Made by a program: the position numbers and the translations under genes. A stretch of DNA of 64,000 bases, from assembly GCF_020217425.1 (NCBI RefSeq), contig NZ_CP084090.1:2666001-2730000 (forward strand), written 5' to 3'. The stretch comes from Halomicrobium urmianum. Its GTDB lineage: Archaea; Halobacteriota; Halobacteria; Halobacteriales; Haloarculaceae. This document shows, one piece after another, positions 42,024 through 51,938 of this stretch (the stretch's first letter is position 1; each line of letters starts with the position of its first letter). The notes beneath the pieces were generated by a model. The model was not told where the DNA came from and made no database searches. It saw nothing but the letters and a program-made list of their open reading frames with translations.

Positions 42024-43068
42024 TGACCGTCGCGGCCTCGCGGGCGGCCGGTTCGCTCATGCCGTCACCGAGGACGGTGTAGCGGTCGCGGATCTCGTGG
42101 GCCGTCGTCAGCGCCTCGATCACCGTCGCCTCGTCGATGCCGAGTTCCGCTGCCGTCGTCGGCGCGCCGATGGCCGCCAGCGCGTCGCGGACGTCCGACC
42201 ACTGGCCGTTCGCTCCGGTGTGGAGGTACTCGGTCATGATCGCGCCGACGCCGACCTGATGACCGTGCAGGCCCGGGTCCGGTGCGATGCGGTCCAGCTG
42301 GTGAGAGAAGAGGTGCTCGGCGCCGGACGCGGGGCGCGAGGAGCCTGCGATGGACATCGCGACGCCCGAGGAGACCAGCGCCTTCACCACGATCCAGGCA
42401 GATTCCTCCAGGCCCCGCTTGATCGAGCCGGCGCTCTCGACGAGCATCTCGGCGGTCATCTGCGAGAGCGCGCCGGCGTACTCGGAGTAGGTGACGTTCT
42501 TCAGCCGGTGGGCCAGCTGCCAGTCGCGGACGGCGGTGTAGTTGGAGATGATGTCCGCACACCCCGCCGTCGTGAGCCGCCAGGGGGACTCCGCGATGAC
42601 CTCCGTGTCGGCGATGACGGCCAGCGGCGGCTCCGAGGCGACGCTGTGGCGGGTATCGCCTTCCGGGACCGAACCCCGGCCCGAGACGATGCCGTCGTGG
42701 CTCGCCGCCGTCGGCACCGAGACGAACCCCAGGTTCAGGTCGTCGGCGGCCATCTTCGCGACGTCGATGGCCTTGCCGCCGCCGACGCCGAGGAGAAAGC
42801 CCGCGTCGGCCTCCTCGGCGGCCTCGATGACCCGCTCGACGGCCCCGAACGTGGCCTCCTCGATCACCACCTCGGCCGGATCCGCGCCCCGCTCTTCGAA
42901 CTCGGCGACGACGCGCCGGCCGGCCACCTCGTAGGGGGTCGGGCTGGCCACCACCAGCGGCCGCCCGGAGAGGTGGACGTCCTCGACGGCGTCGACCGCC
43001 TGATCGAGCGCGCCGTGGCCCACGACCACGTTACGCGGCAGGCGGATCCAGGTGTGTTTGTCGAACAT
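42010..43068 (-). CDS. egsA: sn-glycerol-1-phosphate dehydrogenase
   Basis: A 352-residue NAD(P)-dependent enzyme that reduces dihydroxyacetone phosphate to sn-glycerol-1-phosphate, setting the stereochemistry of archaeal membrane lipids. The nucleotide-binding GVGGGKAIDVAKMAA, the SVPTAASHDGIVSGRG substrate loop with Asp, and zinc-ligand histidines in SGAEHLFSHQLD and LHGHQVGVG are all present. The start MFDKHTWIRLPRNV is the conserved one, so the ATG at 43068 is used. It is a core gene, transcribed alone and convergent with the Nudix-like gene. Confidence 0.95.
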   Translation of the reverse strand: MFDKHTWIRLPRNVVVGHGALDQAVDAVEDVHLSGRPLVVASPTPYEVAGRRVVAEFEERGADPAEVVIEEATFGAVERVIEAAEEADAGFLLGVGGGKAIDVAKMAADDLNLGFVSVPTAASHDGIVSGRGSVPEGDTRHSVASEPPLAVIADTEVIAESPWRLTTAGCADIISNYTAVRDWQLAHRLKNVTYSEYAGALSQMTAEMLVESAGSIKRGLEESAWIVVKALVSSGVAMSIAGSSRPASGAEHLFSHQLDRIAPDPGLHGHQVGVGAIMTEYLHTGANGQWSDVRDALAAIGAPTTAAELGIDEATVIEALTTAHEIRDRYTVLGDGMSEPAAREAATVTGVI

Positions 43069-43227
43069 GCGGGACCCTGCGGGGCGGGGGGGCAAAACCC
43101 TTGCCGTGAGGGACGTGGTCACGGACGGGCCTCCGCGTCCGGTCCGCATAGTCGCCCGCCCGTTTCGGAGTGAAAACCGAGAAGTAAACACCGGCTAACT
43201 AACTGATTACCACCGCTTCGGTCGACC

Positions 43228-43350
43228 ATGAGCTGCGTCAACTGCGACACGGACGGCACGGCGTACACCCTGCTGGCCCACGTGGAGGGGTCGGACTCGA
43301 AGGTGGACCTGTCGTTCTGCTCCACGGATTGCCTGGAGGAGTGGGTATAG
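43228..43350 (+). CDS. 40-residue zinc-finger micro-protein
   Basis: A tiny protein: MSCVNCDTDGTAYTLLAHVE, then a short loop and SFCSTDCLEEWV. Cys3-x2-Cys6 and Cys31-x3-Cys35 form a probable zinc knuckle. The sequence resembles haloarchaeal DUF7576-type small zinc fingers and the MYM/TRASH-like pattern C-x2-C...FC-S/T-x-C. A CTAACTAACTGATTA region ~26 bp upstream is a good promoter for a leaderless transcript. Such proteins may bind nucleic acids or metal. The role here is unknown. Confidence 0.7.
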   Translation: MSCVNCDTDGTAYTLLAHVEGSDSKVDLSFCSTDCLEEWV

Positions 43351-43438
43351 GCCGGCGTCTGCCGAGGCCCCGACCGCTCCCCAGCCGTCCGCGAGCGTGT
43401 CGACAAGGCTTATTCACTCGGCCGTTCCGCGTAGTGCC

Positions 43439-44395
43439 ATGTCCACCCCCGCTCGCAGTTCGCTGGCCGACCTCGCCGCCCCGCTGGAGCGGTACCCGCT
43501 GGCGCGGGAGGCGGCCCTGGCCGCGCTCGCGTTCGGCGTGCTCCAGGTGGCCGTTGCCGTCTCGTCCGCCGTCGGCGCGCCGCTCGCAGGCGCGATGCGC
43601 GATGTCGCGTCACCACTTGCCGACACGGGACCGGAGCATCTGGTCGTCTCCGCCCTCGCCTCCACCGTCGTCGTGGCGGGTGGGCTGACGGTTGCGGCCG
43701 TGGCGTACGTCCGCGTCCGGGACCTGTCCGTCCCGCTCGCGCTTCCCGGTCGGGGGGACCTGCCGCTCGTCGCCGCGGCGCTCGCCGGCCCCGCACTCGC
43801 ACTGGTGGTCGCGGCTCTGGTCGGTGACCTGACCGGTACGCCGTTCTACGAGCTGAGTGGATCACGATCTACGCCCGGTGCCGCCGTCCACGTCTCGGCG
43901 GTGATAACCCTGCTGGGGCTGGCACTCGGTCTCCCGGCGTACCTGCTCCTCGCACACGTAATCGTCCAGCCCACCCTGCGGACCGCGAGCGACGGCGTTA
44001 CGGCGGCCGGGCTGACGACGCTGTTCGTCGCGCTGATCGGACCGACGTCGCTCGTGCGGCCGGGACCGCTGCGGGCGTTCGCCGTCCCGGTCCTGCTCGC
44101 GCTCGCGATCGCCCTCCCCGCGTGTGCGGCCCACTGGTACGACCACCGGTGGCTCACCGCGGTCGCCGCGGTCCCCCTCGCGCTGGTGCTCGCCGGCGGC
44201 GTCCACGACCGGGTCGTCGGCGTCGCCGGCCCGGCCGGCGCGCTGTACGCGGGCGGCGAGGTGCTCGTCGTCGCGCTCGGCTCGGTGGGCGTCGCCAGGA
44301 CCGACTCGGTGGTGCCGGCCGCCGTCGCGTTCACCAGCTGCTCGGCGACCAGCGCGGCGCTGTCCTACGTCACCTCGGCGGGCCTGCCGTCCTGA
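43439..44395 (+). CDS. Polytopic membrane protein of unknown function
   Basis: A 318-residue protein, hydrophobic from about residue 24 to the end, with eight or nine TM segments (for example ~26-48, 69-91, 101-122, 143-165, 178-196, 209-227, 235-254, 263-282). A DTGPEHLVVSALAST loop and a GPTSLVRPGPLRAF loop separate them. No transporter, protease or sortase signature is seen. The ATG at 43439 (MSTPARSSLADL) is used; the longer frame upstream adds an unstructured stretch. It is convergent with gltB, 122 bp away. Confidence 0.65.
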   Translation: MSTPARSSLADLAAPLERYPLAREAALAALAFGVLQVAVAVSSAVGAPLAGAMRDVASPLADTGPEHLVVSALASTVVVAGGLTVAAVAYVRVRDLSVPLALPGRGDLPLVAAALAGPALALVVAALVGDLTGTPFYELSGSRSTPGAAVHVSAVITLLGLALGLPAYLLLAHVIVQPTLRTASDGVTAAGLTTLFVALIGPTSLVRPGPLRAFAVPVLLALAIALPACAAHWYDHRWLTAVAAVPLALVLAGGVHDRVVGVAGPAGALYAGGEVLVVALGSVGVARTDSVVPAAVAFTSCSATSAALSYVTSAGLPS

Positions 44396-44517
44396 TTGCC
44401 CGTCAGCGACCGTCGAGCCCCACCGACGGACGAGATCGCGGTAACAGCTGCCGGGACCGCGAGGGAAACGAGAAAGACGAGCGGTTCTGAGCCGTCGGCA
44501 GCCGGCAGACGGACCGA

Positions 44518-47500
44518 TCAGTCGTCGGTCGAGGCCGCGAAGTCGGTGCTGGCACCGTCCGTGCCCGCGGTGGCCGAGGCGGGCGGTTCGGTGCGCACGT
44601 CGTCGCCTTCGCGCTCCTGAATGACCTCGGCGTACGCGTCGGGCATCACCGTCACGAAGTCGTCGAGCGCGGCCTCCCAGTCGTCTAGCAGCGCCTTCGC
44701 GCGCTCGGAGCCGGTGTAAGTAGCGTGGTTCTCGACGAGGCGAGTGACCATCTGGCGGTCCTTCTCCTCGAGCGTCCGGGACAGCGAGACCATGCCGGTG
44801 TTGGCCTGCTCCTCGAAGTCGCCCTCGGGGTCGTAGACGTAGGCGACGCCGCCGGACATGCCGGCCGCGAAGTTCTTCCCAGTGTCGCCCAGCACGACGA
44901 CGGCGCCGCCGGTCATGTACTCGCAACCGTGGTCGCCGACGCCCTCGACGACGCCTTTCACGCCGGAGTTGCGGACGGCGAAGCGCTCGCCGGCCACGCC
45001 GTTGACGTAGGCCTCGCCCTGGGTCGCGCCGTACAGCGCGACGTTGCCGATCAGGACGTTCTCGGCCGGGTCGTAGGCGGCCTCCTCGGGCGTGCGGACG
45101 ATCAGTTTGCCGCCTGAGAGCCCCTTGCCGACGTAGTCGTTGGCGGTGCCGACCAGGTTCATCGTGACGCCGCCCTGGAGGAAGGCGCCGAACGACTGGC
45201 CGGCGGTGCCGTCGAAGTCGATCTGGATCGTGTCGTCGGGGAGGCCGTCGCCGCCGTACTCGCGGGAGATGCGGTTTGACAGGGTCGCGCCGACCGCGCG
45301 GTCCACGTTGTCGACGGCGGCGTCGATAGTGACGGGCTCGCCGTCCTCGAGGGCCGGTTCGGCCTGGTCGAGCAGATCCCAGTCGAGCTGCTCGTCGATA
45401 TCGTGGGTCTGCTCGCGGGTCTTGATCGAGTCGTCGTCGCCCTCGGGCTCGGCCAGCACCGCGGACAGGTCGAGCTTCCGGGCCTTGGGGTCCTTGAGAT
45501 CGTCGCGCTGGTCGAGCAGGTCGGCCCGCCCGATCATCTCGTCGAGGGTCTCGAAGCCGAGTTCGGCCATGATCTCTCGCAGCTCCTGCGCGATGAAGGT
45601 CATGTAGTTGACGACGTGCTGGGGCTCGCCGGGGAACCGGTCGCGCAGGTCCTCGTCCTGCGTGGCGACGCCGACCGGGCAGGTGTTCTCGTGGCACTGG
45701 CGGGCCATGACGCAGCCCGATGTGACCAGCGAGGCCGTGCCGAAGACGTACCCCTCGGCGCCCAGCAGGGCGGCGACGGCCACGTCGCGACCGGTCTTCA
45801 TGCCGCCGTCGGTGGTCACGCGGATGCGCGAGCGCAGGCCGGTCGCCCGGAGCATCTGGTTGGCCTCGGCGAGGCCCAGTTCCCAGGGCAGGCCGGCGTT
45901 CTTGATCGAGGTCTTCGGCGAGGCGCCGGTGCCGCCGGAGTGACCGGAGATGTGTACCACGTCGGCGTTGGCCTTGGCGACGCCGGCCGCGATGGTGCCG
46001 ATGCCGTCCTCCGAGACGAGCTTGACGTTGACGTCCGCCTCCGGATTCGCCGCTTTCAGGTCGTGGATCAGCTGCTTGAGGTCCTCGATGGAGTAGATGT
46101 CGTGCAGCGGCGGCGGCGAGATGAGCCCGACCCCGGGCGTCGCGTACCGGACGTGGGCGATCATCTCGTTGACCTTCTTGCCGGGCAGGTGGCCGCCCTC
46201 GCCGGGCTTGGAGCCCTGGGCCATCTTGATCTGTAGCTCCTCGGCCGAGGAGAGGTACTCGCTGGTGACGCCGAAGCGGCCGGACGCCACCTGCTTGACG
46301 CCGCACTCCTTCTCGGTGCCGAACCGTTCGGGGGGCTCGCCGCCCTCGCCGGTGTTGGCGTTGGAACCGAGCCGGTTCATCGCGATGGCGTTGTTCTCGT
46401 GCATCTCCGGCGAGAGCGACCCGAGGCTCATCGCCGCCGTCTCGAAGCGCTGGGCGACGTCCTCGACGGGCTCGACATCCTCGACCGGGATGGGCTCGCG
46501 CTCCTCGCCGTCGAACTCCAGTAGCCCCCGCAGGGTCTGGAGGTTCTGCTGCTGGTCGTTGATCTGCTCGGCGAACTCCTCGTAGGTCCCGTAGTCGCCG
46601 GTCCGAACGGCCTGCTGGAGCTTGCCGACCGTGTCCGGGTTCCACTGGTGGTGGATGCCGTCGGAGCGGAACTCGTACTCGCCGGTCCGATTCATCTCGG
46701 GCTCCTCGTCTCTCCAGGCGACCTCGTGGCGCTGCAGGAGGTCGTCCTCGATCTCCTCGATGCCGATGCCCTCGGTGCGGCAGGTGGTCCCCTCGAAGTA
46801 CTCGGCGACGAAGTCCGAGGAGAGGCCGACGGCCTCGAAGATCTGGGCGCCCTGGTAGCTCTCGACCGTGGAGATGCCCATCTTGGCCATCGTCTTCAGG
46901 AGGCCGTCCTCGACGGCGGTGACGTACGCGGCGATGGCCTGCTCCAGTTCGGCGCCGTCGGGGCCGGCCACGAGGTCCTCGATGGTCTGGTAGGCGAGGT
47001 AGGGGTTGACCGCGCCCGCGCCGTAGCCGATCAGCGTCGCGAAGTGGTGAACGGTCCGCGGGTCGCCCGATTCGACGACGAGGCCGACGTGGTTTCGCAG
47101 GCCGTTGCGGACGAGGTGGTGGTGGACCCCGCCGACGGCCAGCAGGCTCGGGATCGGCACCCGATCGGGACCGGTCGCCCGGTCCGAGAGGACGACGACG
47201 TCGTGCTCGCGGGCGGCCTCGGTGGCCTCATCGCGGACGGTCTCTACGGCCTCGCGGAGGTCGGTGCCCGCCTCGTAGGTGACGTCGACGACCGCCGTCG
47301 ACATGCCGTTCTCGTCGAGGTCACCAGAACTCTGCGAGTTCTGGTTTGCGGGGGCATCCTCAGATGACCCAAGCTCCTTGACGGCCGCCGTCTCCTCGTC
47401 GGTGAGGATGGGCGAGTCCAGCACGAGCTGTCGGGCGTGCTCCTCGCTCTCGTCCAGCAGGTTGCGCTGGTAGCCCAGCCGCGACTCCAGCGACGTGACC

Positions 47501-49128
47501 AGTTCCTCGCGGATGTAGTCGAGCGGCGGGTTGGTGACCTGAGCGAACAGCTGCTTGAAGTAGGTGAACAGCGGCCGGTTGAACTGCGAGAGGACGGAGA
47601 GTGGCGTGTCGTCGCCCATCGACCCGACGGGGTCCTTGCCCTGCTGGGCCATCGGCTGGATGAGGTGGTCGACCTCGTCGTAGGTGTAGCCGTAGGTGGC
47701 CTGATAGGAGCGCAGGGAGTCGACCTCGTCGAGGGGCGCGTCGGTCTCGCGGTCGACGACGTCGTCGAGGGCGACCTGTTGCTCGTCGACCCACTCGCTG
47801 TACCTGTCGTCGGTGATGTCCTCGAAGACTTCCTCGTCGGGGATGACCCGGCCCTCCTCGGGGTCGGCGAGGAAGCACTGGCCCGGCTTGAGGCGGCCGC
47901 GCTCGCTGATCTCCTCGGGCGCGTTGTCCAGCGCGCCGGCCTCGGAAGCCATCACGAGCGTGTCGTCCTCCAGCACGTCGTACCGGCAGGGGCGCAGGCC
48001 GTTGCGGTCGAGAACGGCGCCGATGCGGTCGCCGTCGGTCGCCGCCACCAGCGCGGGGCCGTCCCAGGGCTCGACCAGCGAGGCGTGGTAGTCGTAGAAG
48101 TCCCGGCGGTCGCCGGTGACGTCGTTCATCTCGCCGCGCCAGGCCTCTGGGACGAGCATCCGCAGGGCGTGGGGTAGGTTGCGCCCCCCACGGAGGAGCA
48201 GTTCCAGCGCGTTGTCGACGCTGGCGGTGTCGGACTGCTCGGGGTCGTCGATGATCGGCTTGATCTTCTCGACCTCGTCGTCAAACTGCTCGTGGGCGAT
48301 GTCCGTCTCGCGGGCCCGCATCCAGTTGATGTTGCCCTGGATGGTGTTGAACTCGCCGTTGTGGACGACGTTGCGGTACGGGTGGGCGAGGTGCCACGCG
48401 CCGAGCGTGTTCGTCGAGAAGCGCGCGTGGACGAGGGCGAAGGTAGAGCGCAGCCGCTCGTCGGTCAGTTCCGGGAAGTATCGGGGGAGCTGTTCGGCCT
48501 TGAGCAGGCCCTTGTAGACGACAGTCTCGCTGTCCAGCGAGCAGACGTAGAAGCGCTCGTGGCCGGCGGGCCGCTCGTCCTCGACGGCGTTCTCGAGGAC
48601 GCGGCGGCCGACGTACAGCTGGCGGTCGAACTCGTCGCCGGACGCGCCGGTGGCGGACTCGACGAACACCTGAACCACGTCGGGCTCGGACTCCAGAGCC
48701 GTCGCTCCGAGGTCCGAGTTGTCCGTGGGAACCGACCGCCACGCGAGCACGCCCAGTCCTTCCTCGGCCAGCTTGTCCTCGACGAACGCCTTCAGGCCGG
48801 CCTTCGCGTCCGCGTCGTCCTTCGGGAGAAAGAGCGTGCCGACGGCGTAGTCGCCGGGCGCGGGGAGGTCGACGTCCAGTTCGTCCCGGAAGAACTCGTG
48901 GGGAATCTGGAGCATGATCCCGGCGCCGTCGCCGGTGTTCTCCTCGGCGCCGGTCGTCCCGCGGTGTTCGAGGTTCTCGAGGAGCTCGATCCCGTCCTGT
49001 ACGACCCAGTTGTGGGACCCGCCGTCGAGGTCCATGATGGCACCGACCCCGCAGTTCGACCGGGCGTCGGTCGGATCCGCGAGCCCGGGGCCGCCGCCGG
49101 ACTCGCCGCTGTCGTGTCGCTCAACCAT
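44518..49128 (-). CDS. gltB: Glutamate synthase (GOGAT), large subunit
   Basis: A 1536-residue enzyme transferring the glutamine amide to 2-oxoglutarate. An N-terminal propeptide of 25 residues precedes the Ntn nucleophile Cys26 (SNCGVGA), then the glutaminase domain (to ~430), a central domain, the FMN-binding barrel (~840-1200, with SGHSGGTGASP and TDGGMKTGRDV) and the 3Fe-4S cluster Cys1139-x5-Cys1145-x4-Cys1150 (CVMARQCHENTCPVG). The GXGXG beta-helix follows (ENVLIGNVALYGATQGEAY). No small subunit gene is adjacent, so ferredoxin may be the donor. A 17-residue insertion at ~587-603 is encoded by a palindromic DNA segment. The gdh gene lies upstream. Confidence 0.95.
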   Translation of the reverse strand: MVERHDSGESGGGPGLADPTDARSNCGVGAIMDLDGGSHNWVVQDGIELLENLEHRGTTGAEENTGDGAGIMLQIPHEFFRDELDVDLPAPGDYAVGTLFLPKDDADAKAGLKAFVEDKLAEEGLGVLAWRSVPTDNSDLGATALESEPDVVQVFVESATGASGDEFDRQLYVGRRVLENAVEDERPAGHERFYVCSLDSETVVYKGLLKAEQLPRYFPELTDERLRSTFALVHARFSTNTLGAWHLAHPYRNVVHNGEFNTIQGNINWMRARETDIAHEQFDDEVEKIKPIIDDPEQSDTASVDNALELLLRGGRNLPHALRMLVPEAWRGEMNDVTGDRRDFYDYHASLVEPWDGPALVAATDGDRIGAVLDRNGLRPCRYDVLEDDTLVMASEAGALDNAPEEISERGRLKPGQCFLADPEEGRVIPDEEVFEDITDDRYSEWVDEQQVALDDVVDRETDAPLDEVDSLRSYQATYGYTYDEVDHLIQPMAQQGKDPVGSMGDDTPLSVLSQFNRPLFTYFKQLFAQVTNPPLDYIREELVTSLESRLGYQRNLLDESEEHARQLVLDSPILTDEETAAVKELGSSEDAPANQNSQSSGDLDENGMSTAVVDVTYEAGTDLREAVETVRDEATEAAREHDVVVLSDRATGPDRVPIPSLLAVGGVHHHLVRNGLRNHVGLVVESGDPRTVHHFATLIGYGAGAVNPYLAYQTIEDLVAGPDGAELEQAIAAYVTAVEDGLLKTMAKMGISTVESYQGAQIFEAVGLSSDFVAEYFEGTTCRTEGIGIEEIEDDLLQRHEVAWRDEEPEMNRTGEYEFRSDGIHHQWNPDTVGKLQQAVRTGDYGTYEEFAEQINDQQQNLQTLRGLLEFDGEEREPIPVEDVEPVEDVAQRFETAAMSLGSLSPEMHENNAIAMNRLGSNANTGEGGEPPERFGTEKECGVKQVASGRFGVTSEYLSSAEELQIKMAQGSKPGEGGHLPGKKVNEMIAHVRYATPGVGLISPPPLHDIYSIEDLKQLIHDLKAANPEADVNVKLVSEDGIGTIAAGVAKANADVVHISGHSGGTGASPKTSIKNAGLPWELGLAEANQMLRATGLRSRIRVTTDGGMKTGRDVAVAALLGAEGYVFGTASLVTSGCVMARQCHENTCPVGVATQDEDLRDRFPGEPQHVVNYMTFIAQELREIMAELGFETLDEMIGRADLLDQRDDLKDPKARKLDLSAVLAEPEGDDDSIKTREQTHDIDEQLDWDLLDQAEPALEDGEPVTIDAAVDNVDRAVGATLSNRISREYGGDGLPDDTIQIDFDGTAGQSFGAFLQGGVTMNLVGTANDYVGKGLSGGKLIVRTPEEAAYDPAENVLIGNVALYGATQGEAYVNGVAGERFAVRNSGVKGVVEGVGDHGCEYMTGGAVVVLGDTGKNFAAGMSGGVAYVYDPEGDFEEQANTGMVSLSRTLEEKDRQMVTRLVENHATYTGSERAKALLDDWEAALDDFVTVMPDAYAEVIQEREGDDVRTEPPASATAGTDGASTDFAASTDD

Positions 49129-49176
49129 TGTGAGCGGTACCTCCGTCTCCGACCATAAGTGGTTAATCCTGATACA

Positions 49177-49205
49177 ATAAGGGGTCCTTATACCCATACC
49201 CATGG
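49177..49205 (-). promoter_or_regulatory. gltB upstream region with palindrome and TATACCC motif
   Basis: ATAAGG...CCTTAT (49177-49191) is a short inverted repeat, immediately followed by TATACCCATACCCATGG (49189-49205). The TTATTGTATC box (minus strand, ~49171-49180) is ~45-50 bp before the ATG at 49128. The 488-bp gap between gltB and the gdh stop (49129-49616) contains this promoter and a second AT-rich patch with TCCTTATAC (near 49463-49471), but no gene. A similar GGTA-x-GGGTAT motif occurs upstream of gdh. Confidence 0.45.
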
Positions 49206-49616
49206 ATATAATTAATAAATGAACTTTCGTGTAAGACCGGCCTCAGCGACCGATCACGCCTCGGCGGCCGATCGTGCTACAGGTGCGGTTCAGGTCGTGT
49301 TCGCTCGGTAGAGTGATCGACGGCGAACGAAGTCAATTGCCCTCAGTGCAGGTCGGCGGGCGCGCTGCGGCAAAGTGGTGTCTTCGACGACTCGTACCGC
49401 GTCTCAGGTTAGTATTTCCGGTGGCGTTAACTGAAACCGGACTCGCGGATTCTGATTATATTCCTTATACAGTGGCCGTCGAGGTATCGGGCAATTGCTC
49501 CAGACGTTCGCCGGTCTCGCCGTGAGAGAACGCCAGCGGCGTACCCGTCGGTCTCGCTGTCGATCGTCGAAGGGAAAGAGAGAGCGTCCGCAGTCGAAGT
49601 CTCGCCGTCGGCGGCG

Positions 49617-50873
<1,257 letters not shown>

Positions 50874-50956
50874 ATCTGGACGATTGTAGAGTTTCGGTAA
50901 ATATTCACCGGAATCGTATTTGTCCCTTCGGTCTCACATGGATGTTACTCAAGATA

Positions 50957-51016
50957 TTGTAAGTATAATATGGCCTCTACCCAAGGTAGGGGTATGATAT
51001 AAACAATATAAGGACG
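50957..51016 (-). promoter_or_regulatory. gdh upstream regulatory region
   Basis: An AT-rich block with ATATTGTAAGTATAATATGG, then CTACC-CAA-GGTAG (50977-50989), a perfect 5-bp-arm palindrome running into GGGGTATGATAT, then AAACAATATAAGG. The GGTAGGGGTATG part resembles GGTATGGGTATAAGG upstream of gltB. The 348-bp gap 50874-51221 holds this region and nothing coding that I can support. The distance from the ATG (~85-140 bp) suggests an upstream regulator site rather than the core promoter. Confidence 0.4.
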
Positions 51017-51221
51017 TTGCGAGCGCGATCAATAGCAATGTGAACTACCCTCCGTCTGCCGATCGTCACACGGTAGTCTGACGCCCCTTTATGTGAGACC
51101 ACTCGTCAGGGATACCCGGGGGCATCGGAGAACGTCACACGCTCCCGCATCCCCATTCCTCGTTCCGATCGTCGACCGAGAGCGACCGAGTCGCCGACTG
51201 CCAGTACCAGTGGTCGCTTCG

Positions 51222-51491
51222 TCAGTCGTTGATCTTCTCGACGATCTCCCTGGCCTGATCGCGCGCGCGGTCCTCGCCCTGGTTCTTCGGGATCAGGACG
51301 CTCTGGACGAGCCACTCGTCGCTGTCCTCCGCCTGGCCGGTCCGCACCTCCGACCCCTCGACGACTGAGTCGCCGACCTCGTCCGCCCAGTCCGGCGTTC
51401 GGATCTCGTCGAACTGGTCGGGGTCGCGAAAGCGGACGTGGTAGTAGTCGTCGCCCTCCTCCGTGGCCTGGATCTGTGGCGCCGAAGACAT
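51222..51491 (-). CDS. Conserved small haloarchaeal protein
   Basis: An 89-residue acidic soluble protein. The core is YYHVRFRDPDQFDEIRTPDW, GDSVVEGSEVRTG and WLVQSVLIPKNQGEDRARDQ, with a C-terminal helix ending EIVEKIND. No cysteines, no membrane segment. It looks like a small alpha/beta fold that is complete and evenly acidic, which argues for a real gene. The ATG at 51491 (MSSAPQIQAT) is used because the in-frame codons before it are Arg-rich. No function known. Confidence 0.7.
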   Translation of the reverse strand: MSSAPQIQATEEGDDYYHVRFRDPDQFDEIRTPDWADEVGDSVVEGSEVRTGQAEDSDEWLVQSVLIPKNQGEDRARDQAREIVEKIND

Positions 51492-51618
51492 ATCGAGTCG
51501 TAGACGGCGGCGGCTCAAAGGCGGCGGCGACCGTTCGAGTGAAACGTCTCGTTAACGGGGCGGATACCTGAAACTACTCCGCGCGCCGGTAGGCGAGGAA
51601 CCGCAGAGTGTGCGCGAG

Positions 51619-51873
51619 TCACGTCCGCCGTAAACGGCGGGACCCTCTCGCTGGTGAGAGGTAGTCGGTCAGCACCCGTGCGGCCGCCACGAGGTCGCCC
51701 GACTCCTCGTCGCGCACCGCGACGGCCTCGTCGGTCGCCGCGAGCGCCCGGCGGAGTTCAGTCTCCCCGCAGTCGGCCCACCAGTCGTACGTCCCGTAGC
51801 GGTCGACCAGTTGCGGGGCGTCTTCCGGACCGAGCGACCGCTCGATCGTGACGGGCGTGTGAGTCGAGAGCAC
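51619..51873 (-). pseudogene. Truncated GNAT acetyltransferase
   Basis: About 85 codons from a GTG at 51873 to the stop at 51619. The visible part (VTIERSLGPEDAPQLVDRYG, YDWWADCGETELRRAL, EAVAVRDEESGDLVAAARVL) is the N-terminal half of a GNAT acetyltransferase. The acetyl-CoA-binding half (R-x2-G-x-A loop) is missing; after LTDY the frame runs into Arg/Ser codons from two hairpins (51625-51661). The hairpins resemble an IS200/IS605 right end, so an insertion followed by decay probably removed the rest. It lies 65 bp after proS on the same strand. Confidence 0.65.
51625..51661. repeat. Paired hairpins at the GNAT truncation point
   Basis: CCGCCG-TAAA-CGGCGG (51625-51640) and CCTCTC...GAGAGG (51644-51661) lie next to each other. 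The first has the same TAAA loop (read on this strand) as the right-end hairpin of the element at 36657-36676, and GTCACGT before it echoes the TTGACAT of those ends. Confidence 0.5.
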
Positions 51874-51938
51874 GGGAAAGCGGAAAAAGGCCGACAGTGG
51901 TGTGCGAAACGCCCTCACTATCCGGGCGGCGCGCTCCG

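Noticed and set aside
43862-46645. Long minus-strand open frame of ~927 codons within gltB
   Set aside because: A frame shadow of gltB caused by high GC; Arg/Gly/Pro-rich with no domain.
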